Below are positions 42,686-50,495 of a stretch of DNA of 64,000 nt, piece by piece. Within the stretch, counting starts at the first letter, position 1. The number at the start of each line of letters is the position of its first letter. A program made the translations under genes and the position numbers. Where the stretch lies: assembly GCA_965205225.1 (NCBI GenBank), contig CBDBFZ010000001.1:62001-126000 (forward strand), read 5' to 3'. The stretch comes from Litorimonas sp965205225 (lineage in GTDB: Bacteria; Pseudomonadota; Alphaproteobacteria; Caulobacterales; Maricaulaceae). The notes under the pieces were generated by a model. It saw only the letters and a list, made by a program, of their open reading frames with translations, was not told the DNA's origin and ran no database searches.

Positions 42686-43243
42686 ATGAGGTTGATTGTA
42701 TCTTTCCTGTGTCTTGTCATTTTTCCCAATGTTTCTCTTGTGGCAGAGGCCTCTGATCGGAATATCTGGGCACCTATTGCTTCATCCCAATCCGGTGTTT
42801 GGTCGATTCGCTGTTACTATCAACCGCGCGATGAGTTTGCGTCGAAATATACAAAGCCCGCCCGGTATTGCAATGTTACAAATGGCAATGCAGATTATGG
42901 TGTTTTCGAGGATTTTGGGTTTAGGATTTCTGGCGGATTGGAAGAAAAATCTTTTGAGGAAATCGGATATCGCAAGAATGGCTCTGATACTGGCTGCCAT
43001 CCAGGACCGGGCGGGATATCCTTTGATAGAAAGCTTCACAAAGGCGAGTACATTACCGACTCACGACTTTATGCGAAAGTCGTTAATTCTTCTGAGATCG
43101 GCGTTCAGCTTGGCTTGGTCGAGTGGCCATCATGTATTCCCCGTACGATCGTAACCCGAATTCCAACTAGCGGTCTTCGGGAGCTTATAAAATTTGGTTT
43201 CGAGCATTTGTCTCAGCCAATCGATCCTGCGTTACTCGAATAG
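42686..43243 (+). CDS. secreted protein moron B
   Basis: A 185-residue exported protein with a clear signal peptide (RLIVSFLCLVIFPNVSLVAEA, likely cleaved after AEA). The mature part has five Cys (RCYYQ, RYCN, GCHPG, SCIPR) and Gly-rich turns, suggesting a disulfide-stabilised periplasmic or outer-surface protein. No known family. Its stop is six bases from the stop of the convergent CI-1 repressor. A GTCGGTTT motif upstream (42646) resembles the CI-1 operator half-site. Confidence 0.65.
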   Translation: MRLIVSFLCLVIFPNVSLVAEASDRNIWAPIASSQSGVWSIRCYYQPRDEFASKYTKPARYCNVTNGNADYGVFEDFGFRISGGLEEKSFEEIGYRKNGSDTGCHPGPGGISFDRKLHKGEYITDSRLYAKVVNSSEIGVQLGLVEWPSCIPRTIVTRIPTSGLRELIKFGFEHLSQPIDPALLE

Positions 43244-43249
43244 CTCCTA

Positions 43250-44029
43250 TCAACGGCGCATTTTGATCCAATCAATCGGACTGATGCTTTCGACCATAAC
43301 ATCTTTAATCGGCTTTATGTTGGTTGAGTATAAATCATAATGGCCGGGCTGAGACCCGCACTGCAAAATCTTAACCAGCTTGCGCCCATCCACTAAGTGG
43401 CAGACGACCATCTCCCCGAAAAACTCGACCACATCAAAGCGCCGTGTCGACCAATATACGATCGATCCATCCTGCATAACATCGCTATTGCTATTGCCCC
43501 GGACAATGGCCGCGACTGTCGATCTGTCCATGCCGGGTTGGCGGGTCACATAGTCCAGCCCATCGCCCATAAGGTGATCATCAATAGCGAAGACTTCGGC
43601 ACCGGCACCAATATAGCCAACCACCGGTACGTCTTCAGTCGGCGCTGCTTGCCAATCTGAGTTGCGTTCGGTGTCGGTTAACAGGGTCATACCTTTTGCG
43701 CGGTCCTTCGCGCTGGCAGGTTTCTTTTTACCTCGCGCGTCATCGAAAAAGTCCTTCACCATTATATGGGTCTGGATCAGTTCTGGCGTGATGTCTTGTT
43801 CGCCTGGGATCAACCAGTTGATCGAAACATTTAACTCATCGGCAATCCGGCGCAGCGTCGCGGCGTTGGGCAGGGAGTGGCCCTTGATCATGTGAAACAT
43901 ACCGCCATCGCTAATGCCGACATTGCGAGCAAGTGCTGTTGGTGTTGTCTCGGCAGCATCAATCGCAAATTGAAGACGGTTGCTGAGAATTATTTTCAGG
44001 GTTTCGTCGGCAATTTTGAGGTCGGGCAT
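43250..44029 (-). CDS. CI-type repressor 1 (XRE HTH plus S24 autoprotease)
   Basis: 259 residues from ATG 44029. Helix-turn-helix at about residues 28-62 (TPTALARNVGISDGGMFHMIKG). The S24/LexA-like domain begins VVGYIGAGAEVF with the self-cleavage pair Ala142-Gly143, catalytic Ser180 in VRGNSNSD and Lys220 in GRKLVKIL. The usual GDSM reads GNSN here, so catalytic geometry may be altered though Ser is kept. The gene is intact. Its divergent partner (44119 onward) has been overwritten, so it may give immunity without its own lytic switch. Confidence 0.88.
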   Translation of the reverse strand: MPDLKIADETLKIILSNRLQFAIDAAETTPTALARNVGISDGGMFHMIKGHSLPNAATLRRIADELNVSINWLIPGEQDITPELIQTHIMVKDFFDDARGKKKPASAKDRAKGMTLLTDTERNSDWQAAPTEDVPVVGYIGAGAEVFAIDDHLMGDGLDYVTRQPGMDRSTVAAIVRGNSNSDVMQDGSIVYWSTRRFDVVEFFGEMVVCHLVDGRKLVKILQCGSQPGHYDLYSTNIKPIKDVMVESISPIDWIKMRR

Positions 44030-44070
44030 AGTCAGGGTCAAGTCGGGTTTCGGTATCTGGCATAATAAAA

Positions 44071-44108
44071 GTCGGTTTAGCAGTTGCTACCGACAAATAA
44101 GTCGGTTA
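44071..44108. promoter_or_regulatory. operator half-sites of CI repressor 1 (GTCGGT type)
   Basis: Between the divergent starts lie GTCGGTTT (44071-44078), an inverted ACCGAC (44089-44094) and GTCGGTTA (44101-44108), plus a weaker AGTCGGG at 44041. This spacing forms overlapping dyads of the sort bound by CI/Cro. Confidence 0.6.
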
Positions 44109-44118
44109 AAGCGGCTTC

Positions 44119-44334
44119 ATGCGACAGATCATTTTAGAACAGATCGAGCAGATATTGTTATTTGAGGGTGTAAAAATTGCGGAGACCGATGTTGGGCTGG
44201 CGCTGCTTTATGTCGATGATTGCATGAAAGCCCGAGATCGCGTCGCCCCGACTGCGACGATTCCCACATCGGCTCGACTTTGTTTACGAGATAAGACCTA
44301 TCGGGCTGCAGTGAGCGCACTTAGCGCATCTTAA
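44119..44334 (+). pseudogene. chimera: start of a cro-like gene joined to lipoprotein 3' end
   Basis: The first ten codons after the operators (MRQIILEQIE) occupy the cro position for CI-1. At 44148 the sequence becomes the duplicated 3' half of the lipoprotein gene (ILLFEGVKIAETDVGLALLY). The 71-residue frame is open but lacks a signal peptide and most of either parent, so the original cro is lost. Confidence 0.65.
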
Positions 44335-44420
44335 TCCACTCAATCGGACTGACGCTTTCAACAGGCTCATCGGTCACGCTGGCTCACCGTGCCAGGTCAG
44401 AGGGCGATCACGACACAGGC
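44148..44420 (+). repeat. direct repeat of lipoprotein 3' end, repressor tail and scar, copy 2
   Basis: Second copy of 42300-42570. Here it has replaced the cro gene of the CI-1 module and leads into the second copy of moron A. Confidence 0.9.
44321..44377 (-). pseudogene. fossil C-terminal tail of a CI-type repressor, duplicated
   Basis: Reads VTDEPVESVSPIEWIKMR then stop on the minus strand, one residue different from the copy at 42473. It overlaps the end of the lipoprotein remnant exactly as in the other copy. Confidence 0.75.
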
Positions 44421-45154
44421 CGCGCGGAGTAGGCCTCAGTTCATGCTTTGAAAGTGACAAAATGACAATTAATATTCAATAGAAAATGACAATAGTTCAA
44501 TTTAGATTGGAGTTGCAATAGTTCAATTTCCCTGCGATCACGGCAATATGAGGTCAGTATTTTTTACAGTTGTCTGTTTAATTTTATTCGGGTGCCCCTT
44601 GGCGGGAGTGGCAGGAGAGCCGCATTGGGAAGAAGTGCGACCAGGCGAATATGTAGCACGTTGGACGGGTGATAGTGGTTGGGAGGTCTTCGCGGGAGCT
44701 GACCGCGACAAGGCGAACTGCAAAATCGCCAAGCCAATTCGAGGCGGTATTTTGTATTCAAAACGCATGGGCGGATACGGGCCGATATTAAATGGTAGCC
44801 TATATTTGGCGTATGAAGAGGGATATCATATTGATAGGCAGGAGGAGGATTGGCAAGTCGATGTCATCAGGGATTATCGCGTTTCCATTAACCCTCGCTG
44901 GTCATATAAGTCTGCAGAGTTTAGAGAAATAGGCGATCGTTTTATGCGGGAATGGGAACAAAATATTCCATTGGAATCGCTGAAAAAATTCGAAGGTTTG
45001 TCCTTAGAATTTTCTGTAGTCAGTTACGAATATCCTAAGATCTTTGTCGGTTTGCATGAAACCTCCGGGGTTATTGATATCAGTGGCACTGGTTTAATCG
45101 AAAGCGATTTAACTCAATGCAAAGAGGCCTTGGAAGCTGAGTTTGGGCGGGTCG
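44371..45154 (+). repeat. direct repeat of IS256 scar plus secreted-protein gene, copy B
   Basis: Partner of 39256-40037, offset 5115-5117. Includes the scar, the ATGACAAT-containing promoter region (44462 and 44486) and the gene for moron A'. Confidence 0.9.
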
Positions 45155-45165
45155 AGCAGGAATAA
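44548..45165 (+). CDS. secreted or lipoprotein moron, copy A'
   Basis: 205 residues, nearly the same as the product of 39431-40045; only the last residues differ (RVEQE instead of RVGQ). Its stop lies three bases from the stop of the convergent CI-2 repressor, the same pairing as moron B with CI-1. Two ATGACAAT motifs upstream resemble half-sites in the CI-2 operator region, suggesting repressor-linked expression in the lysogen. Function unknown. Confidence 0.65.
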   Translation: MRSVFFTVVCLILFGCPLAGVAGEPHWEEVRPGEYVARWTGDSGWEVFAGADRDKANCKIAKPIRGGILYSKRMGGYGPILNGSLYLAYEEGYHIDRQEEDWQVDVIRDYRVSINPRWSYKSAEFREIGDRFMREWEQNIPLESLKKFEGLSLEFSVVSYEYPKIFVGLHETSGVIDISGTGLIESDLTQCKEALEAEFGRVEQE

Positions 45166-45168
45166 ATT

Positions 45169-45753
45169 TTATTCCTCCGGCTCTACGGATAGAATTTTCG
45201 CAGCCCATTCTATTGCGACGTCTGGTATGGGTGCGGCGTTGAAGCTGAGTAGATTGCTGAGACCGGGTCGGCTCCCTCTATGGATGATTTTGAGAAGTAT
45301 TCTGCCATCGGTAAGTTTAACGATGCATCGTTTACCAATCAGATCCTCAATATCTTTGTTCTTCTGATCGTAGACAAGGACATCATTCTCCATGTAAACT
45401 GGATACATGCTATCGCCGCGGACCCGTACGGCGACTGCGTTATTGCCCCATCCTGTTCGCGCCTCTATATAGTCTATACCGCCGCCATGAGCATGATCAT
45501 CAATCGGATAAAACTCGGCACCTGCACCAATATAGCCAACGATTGGAATCTCTCGTTTCCTAAAAAGTGCGGCGATAGAGAGTTCTAGCGCATCAGCAAT
45601 TTTCTTGAGTCGATCGGTGTTCGTCCGGCGATTCTCGGTTAATATGCGGGAAAGTTCGCTCGGATCAATCTGGGTCATATCGGCCAACTCACGGCTAGAG
45701 AGCCCGCGTTCTCTCAGAATTTCGCGAATCCGTAATAGTTTGTCGGTGGCCAT
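45169..45753 (-). CDS. CI-type repressor 2 (XRE HTH plus S24 autoprotease)
   Basis: 194 residues from ATG 45753 (upstream in-frame codons overlap the operators and are unlikely to be coding). Helix-turn-helix at residues about 18-42 (LSSRELADMTQIDPSELSRIL), a very short linker, then the S24 domain: cleavage pair Ala77-Gly78 in VGYIGAGAEFY, catalytic Ser115 in VRGDSMYPV, Lys155 in GRILLKII. All key residues are canonical. With cro divergently placed at 45848, this is likely the working immunity repressor; autocleavage on RecA activation would induce the phage. Confidence 0.9.
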   Translation of the reverse strand: MATDKLLRIREILRERGLSSRELADMTQIDPSELSRILTENRRTNTDRLKKIADALELSIAALFRKREIPIVGYIGAGAEFYPIDDHAHGGGIDYIEARTGWGNNAVAVRVRGDSMYPVYMENDVLVYDQKNKDIEDLIGKRCIVKLTDGRILLKIIHRGSRPGLSNLLSFNAAPIPDVAIEWAAKILSVEPEE

Positions 45754-45847
45754 ATTGCCGTAATGACAATCACGTCTGAAACGTGAATGTGCGATTTGGC
45801 AATTTTTCAGTTGCGTAATAATTGGCAATGTGTCAATAATTGCCAGA
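45754..45847. promoter_or_regulatory. divergent CI-2/cro control region with TTGGCAAT-type operators
   Basis: Half-sites TTGGCAAT at 45796-45803 and 45822-45829, inverted ATTGCCA at 45839-45845 and ATTGCC at 45754-45759, plus ATGACAAT at 45763-45770. TTGCGT (45811) and AATAAT (45835), 18 bp apart, could be the rightward promoter, lying across the operators as expected for PR. Confidence 0.65.
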
Positions 45848-46195
45848 ATGTCAATCCAAGCCACATCGAAACTTAGGTCTCATCTGTGCTCTTCGGGGAT
45901 CACGCAGAAGGATTTTTCTGCAGCGGCTGGCATATGCCCGACTTTGCTGAGCCGATTTTTGAATGGAAATCGCCTCAGAGTTTCTATGGATTTCATCGAA
46001 CGTGTTGTTCAAGCAAGCCATGGGCACATTGCATATGCGGACTTCTTTAACAACGCGGCGCTCCAAGATCATGACGCCACCCTATCCCCCTCCGCCGCCC
46101 TCCGGACAGCGGAATCCTCCCCCGCAATTCCGCCGCCGGACATGTCCGCCCACCGCCGCTGTCCCGACTCGGTCAAAGCGGGAGCGGGGGGCTAG
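45848..46195 (+). CDS. Cro-like regulator
   Basis: About 115 residues from ATG 45848. The first 65 are a compact XRE-like helix-turn-helix (LRSHLCSSGITQKDFSAAAGICPTLLSRFLNGNRLRVSMDFIERVV); the remainder is Pro/Ser-rich and probably disordered. It is divergent from CI-2 over shared operators. It would repress the CI-2 promoter and open the lytic programme. The next gene starts immediately after its stop. Confidence 0.7.
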   Translation: MSIQATSKLRSHLCSSGITQKDFSAAAGICPTLLSRFLNGNRLRVSMDFIERVVQASHGHIAYADFFNNAALQDHDATLSPSAALRTAESSPAIPPPDMSAHRRCPDSVKAGAGG

Positions 46196-46621
46196 ATGAA
46201 TCTGCGTCAACATTCCATTCTCGCTAAACGTCTGATCACGGCCGTTGGCGGCGTGAAAATGGCGGAGCATGTCGGCCGGGTCAAATCCACCCAGCTCTAC
46301 CGCGCCCAGGACACGTCTAGCCCCTATTGCTTGCCGGCGGACGTGATCGTCGCGCTGGAAACCGAAGCGGGTGATCCCATCTATACCGCCGCTATGATCC
46401 AGGCCGCGCCCGATATGAAGGGCTGTGCTGATCTGATGGGCGGAGCCATCACTCTGGGGGCCGATGCGAGCGGCTTGGCCGTCAATATCCATCAAGCTCT
46501 GGCCGATGGCCGCCTGTCCAATTTGGAGCGGGACGATTTATTCACCCGCATCGCCACCATTCGCGCCGGCCTGCAATCCATCGAGGTCGAGCTGGGCCGC
46601 GAAGAGGGCCCGCGGTCATGA
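46196..46621 (+). CDS. CII-like regulatory protein
   Basis: A 141-residue protein. The first half (SILAKRLITAVGGVKMAEHVGRVKSTQLYRAQDTSSPYCLPADVIVALETEAGDP) matches the pattern of phage regulatory CII-type proteins: a helix-turn-helix followed by a residue block choosing sites, then an oligomerisation helix. Its position right after cro is that of cII. It probably promotes lysogeny by activating repressor or integrase transcription. Confidence 0.6.
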   Translation: MNLRQHSILAKRLITAVGGVKMAEHVGRVKSTQLYRAQDTSSPYCLPADVIVALETEAGDPIYTAAMIQAAPDMKGCADLMGGAITLGADASGLAVNIHQALADGRLSNLERDDLFTRIATIRAGLQSIEVELGREEGPRS

Positions 46622-46632
46622 GTCAAAGATCA

Positions 46633-46848
46633 CTAGGAAAACAGAGCCACGCCGAAAATGCTCAAAATAAATCCAATGAAAAGGAAGATCAGAGGCAAGA
46701 AGAGCGCCATCAGGATCATCTGGCCCCAGGACAGAAGAATTTTCTTCTGGTAGGTCTGCGTTGGGTCGCCGCAATGAGGGCATTCATAGGCCCGCTGACT
46801 CAGTTGTCCGCCGCACACGTCGCAGTTCCCAAGTGTAGTTTCGGCCAT
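46633..46848 (-). CDS. zinc-ribbon membrane protein
   Basis: 71 residues from ATG 46848. A zinc ribbon (CDVCGGQLSQRAYECPHCG, residues 9-27) is followed by two close hydrophobic stretches (MILMALFLPLIFLFIGFILSIFGVAL). It reads against the surrounding early operon, so it may be expressed in the lysogen. Zinc-ribbon/membrane proteins of this size are often of unknown function; exclusion is possible. Confidence 0.65.
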   Translation of the reverse strand: MAETTLGNCDVCGGQLSQRAYECPHCGDPTQTYQKKILLSWGQMILMALFLPLIFLFIGFILSIFGVALFS

Positions 46849-46962
46849 AATACATCCTTCGATTATTCTCTGGCCCCGACCTATGACGGGTCCTCCGATC
46901 CTGTCAATCATTCCATCTTTCATCCATCATGGTTCCGCCGATATCTTTTCCGGCGGCTCCGT

Positions 46963-47006
46963 ATGGACGGGGCGGAGGTCCTATCTCCCCCTACCGCCCC
47001 GTCCAT
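46963..47006. repeat. 13-bp inverted repeat
   Basis: ATGGACGGGGCGG (46963-46975) and CCGCCCCGTCCAT (46994-47006) form a perfect dyad around 18 bases, in the 210-bp gap before the next gene. CCGCCG/CGGCGG at 46936-46957 forms a second small hairpin. There is no T-run; these are more likely protein-binding sites than terminators. Confidence 0.45.
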
Positions 47007-47060
47007 TTGTCTACGTCGCCGCTTCTTTGCATCGCGGGCATTTCAGATTCCCCGCCGGGA

Positions 47061-47924
47061 ATGGGGCTCGTCAAGATGAGCGGCGCGTCGATACCCCCGC
47101 CTAGCGCGCCGGCGCTGAGCCCCATCGCCTTAATTTCCCACGGCCTGCCGGGACTGGTCGGTGTTCTCGATCGGGCGCGCAGCCTGCTGGGTGAGGCGTC
47201 GTCTCTCAAAGAGTTACGCACAGCCCAGACCTGTATTGATCTGGCTATTTCCGTCGCCAAAGCGCTATATGGGCGTCAGTCGCCGCTGGACACGCCTGAC
47301 CAGTTTCGGTCCGTGCGGTTGATGATGGCCGAGGCGCTGACGCTAGAACATCAGGCGTTGTGCGACCTCGCCCGCGCGGTGAATAAGGCTCAGGCCAATG
47401 GCGATCTGGCCAAATCAGGCCAACGGACGGACCTCGTAGACGACGTCTACGAGGTTCCTCCAACCCTCTCGCAAGTTGGCCTGGCGCGGGATAAAGTCCA
47501 GGCCGCGCGGCAAAGGCTGATCGCGGAGACGGCGACCCCTGGGCAGTTCGCGGCCACGGCCCATGACATTGCCCGGGACAGCCTGCCCAGCCGGGCCGAA
47601 ATCCGGCGCCGCATGTCCGTGCTGGACAGCCCTGACATTCTGCCCCCCACCCGCCGCAAACGCCGCGCGCCCGCGGAGCCTGTCGGCGCGATCGAGATCC
47701 ACCGCCGCAAACTGCTGGGTGCCGCCACGGCGCTGACCCGAGCGCTGGATAATGCGCGCAGCCCCGCCGCCCTGCGCGCGCTGGACGCGGCGCAGGTGAC
47801 CGATTTGCTGACCCTGTCAGACCGGCTTCGCGCCGCTCTGCGCCCGTCCGTCGCGGGCGGAACCGACCACGACGCTGCCACCCAGACAGACCCCGATGAA
47901 CAGAAACTGGAGGACGTAGCGTGA
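47061..47924 (+). CDS. hypothetical early protein carrying an in-frame palindromic element
   Basis: About 287 residues (ATG 47061 or 47076; neither has a strong ribosome site). It is mostly helical; the N-terminal part resembles helical bundle proteins (LPGLVGVLDRARSLLGEASSLKELRTAQTCIDLAI). The 34-bp palindromic element lies at 47430-47463, contributing LVDDVYEVPP between two helical sections. The C-terminal half is Arg/Ala-rich. No family recognised. It is followed by pentapeptide-repeat genes with a four-base overlap. Confidence 0.6.
   Translation: MGLVKMSGASIPPPSAPALSPIALISHGLPGLVGVLDRARSLLGEASSLKELRTAQTCIDLAISVAKALYGRQSPLDTPDQFRSVRLMMAEALTLEHQALCDLARAVNKAQANGDLAKSGQRTDLVDDVYEVPPTLSQVGLARDKVQAARQRLIAETATPGQFAATAHDIARDSLPSRAEIRRRMSVLDSPDILPPTRRKRRAPAEPVGAIEIHRRKLLGAATALTRALDNARSPAALRALDAAQVTDLLTLSDRLRAALRPSVAGGTDHDAATQTDPDEQKLEDVA
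47430..47463 (+). repeat. 34-bp palindromic element, coding copy
   Basis: Identical to 16978-17011. It is in frame within the hypothetical gene and encodes DLVDDVYEVPP without disturbing the reading frame. The codons just before it (QRT) are synonymous rather than identical to the first copy, which suggests the element is somewhat longer and partly conserved as protein. Confidence 0.8.
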
Positions 47925-48823
47925 CCATCAAATTTGCCATTACCAACCGCCGCAGCGGCAAGATTCAATTCACAGCGGAGATCGACTGCGCAGGCACTGC
48001 GGCGCGAGCCGTCAAGGTTGGACTCGCTGTTCGGTGGGGCCTGAAAAACAACGCCAACCTGTTGGACGCCGACCTGTCGTGGGCCAATCTGCAAGGAGCC
48101 AATCTGCAAGGGGCCTACCTGTCGGAGGCCGACCTGCAAGGGGCCAAACTGCAAGGGACCAATCTGCGGAACGCCGACCTGTCGGAGGCCAAACTGCGGG
48201 ATGCCGCCCTGATGCGTGCCGATCTGCGGAGTGTCAAACTGTGGAATGCTGACCTGTCGGGGGCCGATCTGCGGTCCGCTGACCTGTCGGGGGCCGATCT
48301 ACTGGCTGCTGATCTGTCGGGAGCCGATCTGCAGTTGGCCAAACTGTGGGGAGCCAATTTGCGAGCGGCCGACCTGCGGGGGGCCAATCTGGAAGGAGCC
48401 GACCTACGGGGAGCCAAACTGTCGGCAGCCAATTTGCGGGGGGCCAAACTGTGGAACGCTGACCTGTCGGGCGCCAATCTGCGAGCGGCCGACCTGCGGG
48501 GGACCCATCTGCGGAACGTCGATCTGTCGGGGGCCAACCTGTCGGCGGCCGACATGCGGGGGTGCGAGCTGCGTGGGGCCAACCACCTGTTCGCTTTTGG
48601 TCCCATCGGAAACCAGCAGCGGATGGGATCGCTATCGATTGACAAAGTCGGGGAGCCGATTGTCCATCTCGGCTGCTTTATGGGATCGGAGGCCGAGGCT
48701 CTCGCCAAAATCTCGCGAGATTATGGGGAGACGAATACATATGGCCCGATTGTTTCGGCCATGTGCGCCGAAGCCCGGCGGATGGCGAGCGAGTGCAAGG
48801 CTCCTGAAAGCGAGGCCGCATGA
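47921..48823 (+). CDS. pentapeptide-repeat protein 1
   Basis: 300 residues from GTG 47921. After a 45-residue cap (KFAITNRRSGKIQFTAEIDC), about 30 A(D/N)L-x-x repeats run to residue 215, forming a right-handed quadrilateral beta-helix. A unique C-terminal domain (FAFGPIGNQQRMGSLSIDKVGEPIVHLGCFMGSEAEALAKI) resembles those found in other phage pentapeptide proteins. Repeats such as these can mimic DNA (as in Qnr/MfpA) and bind gyrase, but here function is unknown. Paralogue follows immediately. Confidence 0.85.
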   Translation: MTIKFAITNRRSGKIQFTAEIDCAGTAARAVKVGLAVRWGLKNNANLLDADLSWANLQGANLQGAYLSEADLQGAKLQGTNLRNADLSEAKLRDAALMRADLRSVKLWNADLSGADLRSADLSGADLLAADLSGADLQLAKLWGANLRAADLRGANLEGADLRGAKLSAANLRGAKLWNADLSGANLRAADLRGTHLRNVDLSGANLSAADMRGCELRGANHLFAFGPIGNQQRMGSLSIDKVGEPIVHLGCFMGSEAEALAKISRDYGETNTYGPIVSAMCAEARRMASECKAPESEAA

Positions 48824-49842
48824 TCGACCCCGCGCCCGATACCCGCATCGATGCACTGCGTGTCGTGACCATCAAATTCGACATTCTCAACCGCCTGAGC
48901 GGCGATATTCAATTCACCGCGGACATCGACTGCGCCGCAACTACGACGCGAGCCGTCAAGGTTGGACGCGCTGTTTTGTGGGGACTGAAAAACAACGCCG
49001 ATCTGCAGGGAGCTGACCTGTGGGGGGCTGATCTGCAAGGAGCCGACCTGCAAGTAGCCGACCTGCAAGGAGCCAACCTGTCGTCCGCCACCCTGTCGGA
49101 CGCCAAACTGTGGAGCGCTGACCTGTCGAGGGCCGACCTGCGGGCTGCTGACCTGTCGGGGGCCGAGCTGCGGGGGACCAATCTGCGGAACGCCGACCTG
49201 TCGGAGGCCAAACTGCGGGATGCCGACCTGCTGCGTGCCGATCTGCGGAGTGTCAAACTGTGGAATGCTAATCTGTCTGGGGCCGATCTGCGGTCCGCTG
49301 ACCTGTCGGGGGCCGATCTACTGGCTGCTGATCTGTCGGGAGCCGATCTGCATATGGCCAAACTGTGGGGAGCCAATTTGCAGTGGGCCGACCTGCAAGG
49401 AGCCGACCTGCAAGGAGCCGGCTTGCGGGGAGCCAAACTGTCGGGAGCCAAACTGTCGAGGGCCAAACTGTGGAACGCTGACCTGTCGGGCGTCAATCTG
49501 CGAGCGGCCGACCTTCGGGGGACCAATCTGCGGAACGTCTATCTGTCGGGGGCCAACCTGTCGGGGGCCGACCTGCGGGGGTGTGATCTGCGGGGTGCCA
49601 ACCACCTGTTCGCATTTGGTCCCATCGGAAAACATTGCCGAATGGGATCGCTATCGATTGACAAAGTCGGGGAGCCGATTGTCCATCTCGGCTGCTTTAT
49701 GGGATCGGAGGCCGAGGCTCTCGCCAAAATCACGCGAGATTATGGGGAGACGAATACATATGGCCCGATTGTTGCGGCCATGTGCGCCGAAGCCCGGCGA
49801 ATAGTGCATGAGTGCAAGGCGCCTGAAAGCGAGGCCGCATGA
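48820..49842 (+). CDS. pentapeptide-repeat protein 2 (paralogue)
   Basis: 340 residues with the same cap, repeat core (about 38 repeats) and nearly identical C-terminal domain as the gene upstream, with which it overlaps by four bases. It has a slightly longer N-terminus and about eight extra repeats. DNA identity is high in the 3' thirds, so it arose by tandem duplication and repeat-number change. Both are probably expressed early with the replication genes. Confidence 0.85.
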   Translation: MIDPAPDTRIDALRVVTIKFDILNRLSGDIQFTADIDCAATTTRAVKVGRAVLWGLKNNADLQGADLWGADLQGADLQVADLQGANLSSATLSDAKLWSADLSRADLRAADLSGAELRGTNLRNADLSEAKLRDADLLRADLRSVKLWNANLSGADLRSADLSGADLLAADLSGADLHMAKLWGANLQWADLQGADLQGAGLRGAKLSGAKLSRAKLWNADLSGVNLRAADLRGTNLRNVYLSGANLSGADLRGCDLRGANHLFAFGPIGKHCRMGSLSIDKVGEPIVHLGCFMGSEAEALAKITRDYGETNTYGPIVAAMCAEARRIVHECKAPESEAA

Positions 49843-49888
49843 TCGACGATGACACTGCCGGCAAGACTGTATCTTGAAAGGATTAATA

Positions 49889-50305
49889 ATGACCTCACTA
49901 ACTGACCACGCGCCCGATACAGTCGCAGAAAATCCTCGCTCGAAATCCGGCTTTATCAAACGCGTGCTGACCGATGCCCGCGCCCGCATGGATGCGGTCC
50001 TGTCTGCGCTGGACACGCCGCCCGAACCGCCGAAACCGATCCAATTGAGCGATGAACAGCGCGCCGCGCTGGACGAGATTGCCGCTTGCGGACCGATTCA
50101 TAGCCTCATTTCCTATCTCAGTCCGCGCCCCGGCGCGCATCGGGGCGATCCGGTCGTGGTCATGTCGGGTCTGTATGGGGCGACCGCCTTACCGCAAGAC
50201 CAGTTCACGGCTCTCAGAGAATCCGAACTGGTTACGGCCGGGGGCGCTATCACGGAGCAGGGCCGCGCGGCCATCGCCGCCTCGCCTGATCTCGATTTCG
50301 GCTAA
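49889..50305 (+). CDS. hypothetical early protein
   Basis: About 138 residues from ATG 49889 (TGAAAGGA upstream). An N-terminal helix (SGFIKRVLTDARARMDAVLSALD) is followed by a Pro-rich linker and a C-terminal part (LSDEQRAALDEIAACGPIHSLISYL; ALPQDQFTALRESELVTAGGAITEQGRAAI) that resembles small winged-helix proteins. Function unknown. Confidence 0.55.
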   Translation: MTSLTDHAPDTVAENPRSKSGFIKRVLTDARARMDAVLSALDTPPEPPKPIQLSDEQRAALDEIAACGPIHSLISYLSPRPGAHRGDPVVVMSGLYGATALPQDQFTALRESELVTAGGAITEQGRAAIAASPDLDFG

Positions 50306-50309
50306 CCCG

Positions 50310-50495
50310 ATGACGGCCGCCTTAAGGAAAAAGATCATTCATCTGCGTCGTCAAGGCTTCGGGCCTGTCGAAATAAAGTTGAAAACCGGGGCGACAGGTA
50401 ACCAGATCCAGAGAGCCATTCGCTCGGCGCGCCAGAACGATATTCATATTCCTGCGCTCGGCACTGTGGTCCCCCCGCGAGAGATTGCCGGATGA
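50310..50495 (+). CDS. small helix-turn-helix-like protein
   Basis: 61 residues from ATG 50310. The pattern LRKKIIHLRRQGFGPVEIKLKTGATGNQIQRAIRSARQ has the spacing of a short helix-turn-helix (similar to GcrA/resolvase-type helices). Basic, without partner domain. Coupled by ATGA to the primase gene. It may bind the phage origin or control the replication operon. Confidence 0.55.
   Translation: MTAALRKKIIHLRRQGFGPVEIKLKTGATGNQIQRAIRSARQNDIHIPALGTVVPPREIAG

Noticed and set aside
47431..47463. Palindrome at 47430 as a terminator
   Set aside because: It lies in the middle of a continuous coding frame and its identical partner is in a leader without T-run.
48115..49526. Long frames antisense to the pentapeptide genes
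   Set aside because: They only mirror the repeated codons and give low-complexity RRSA-type sequence.
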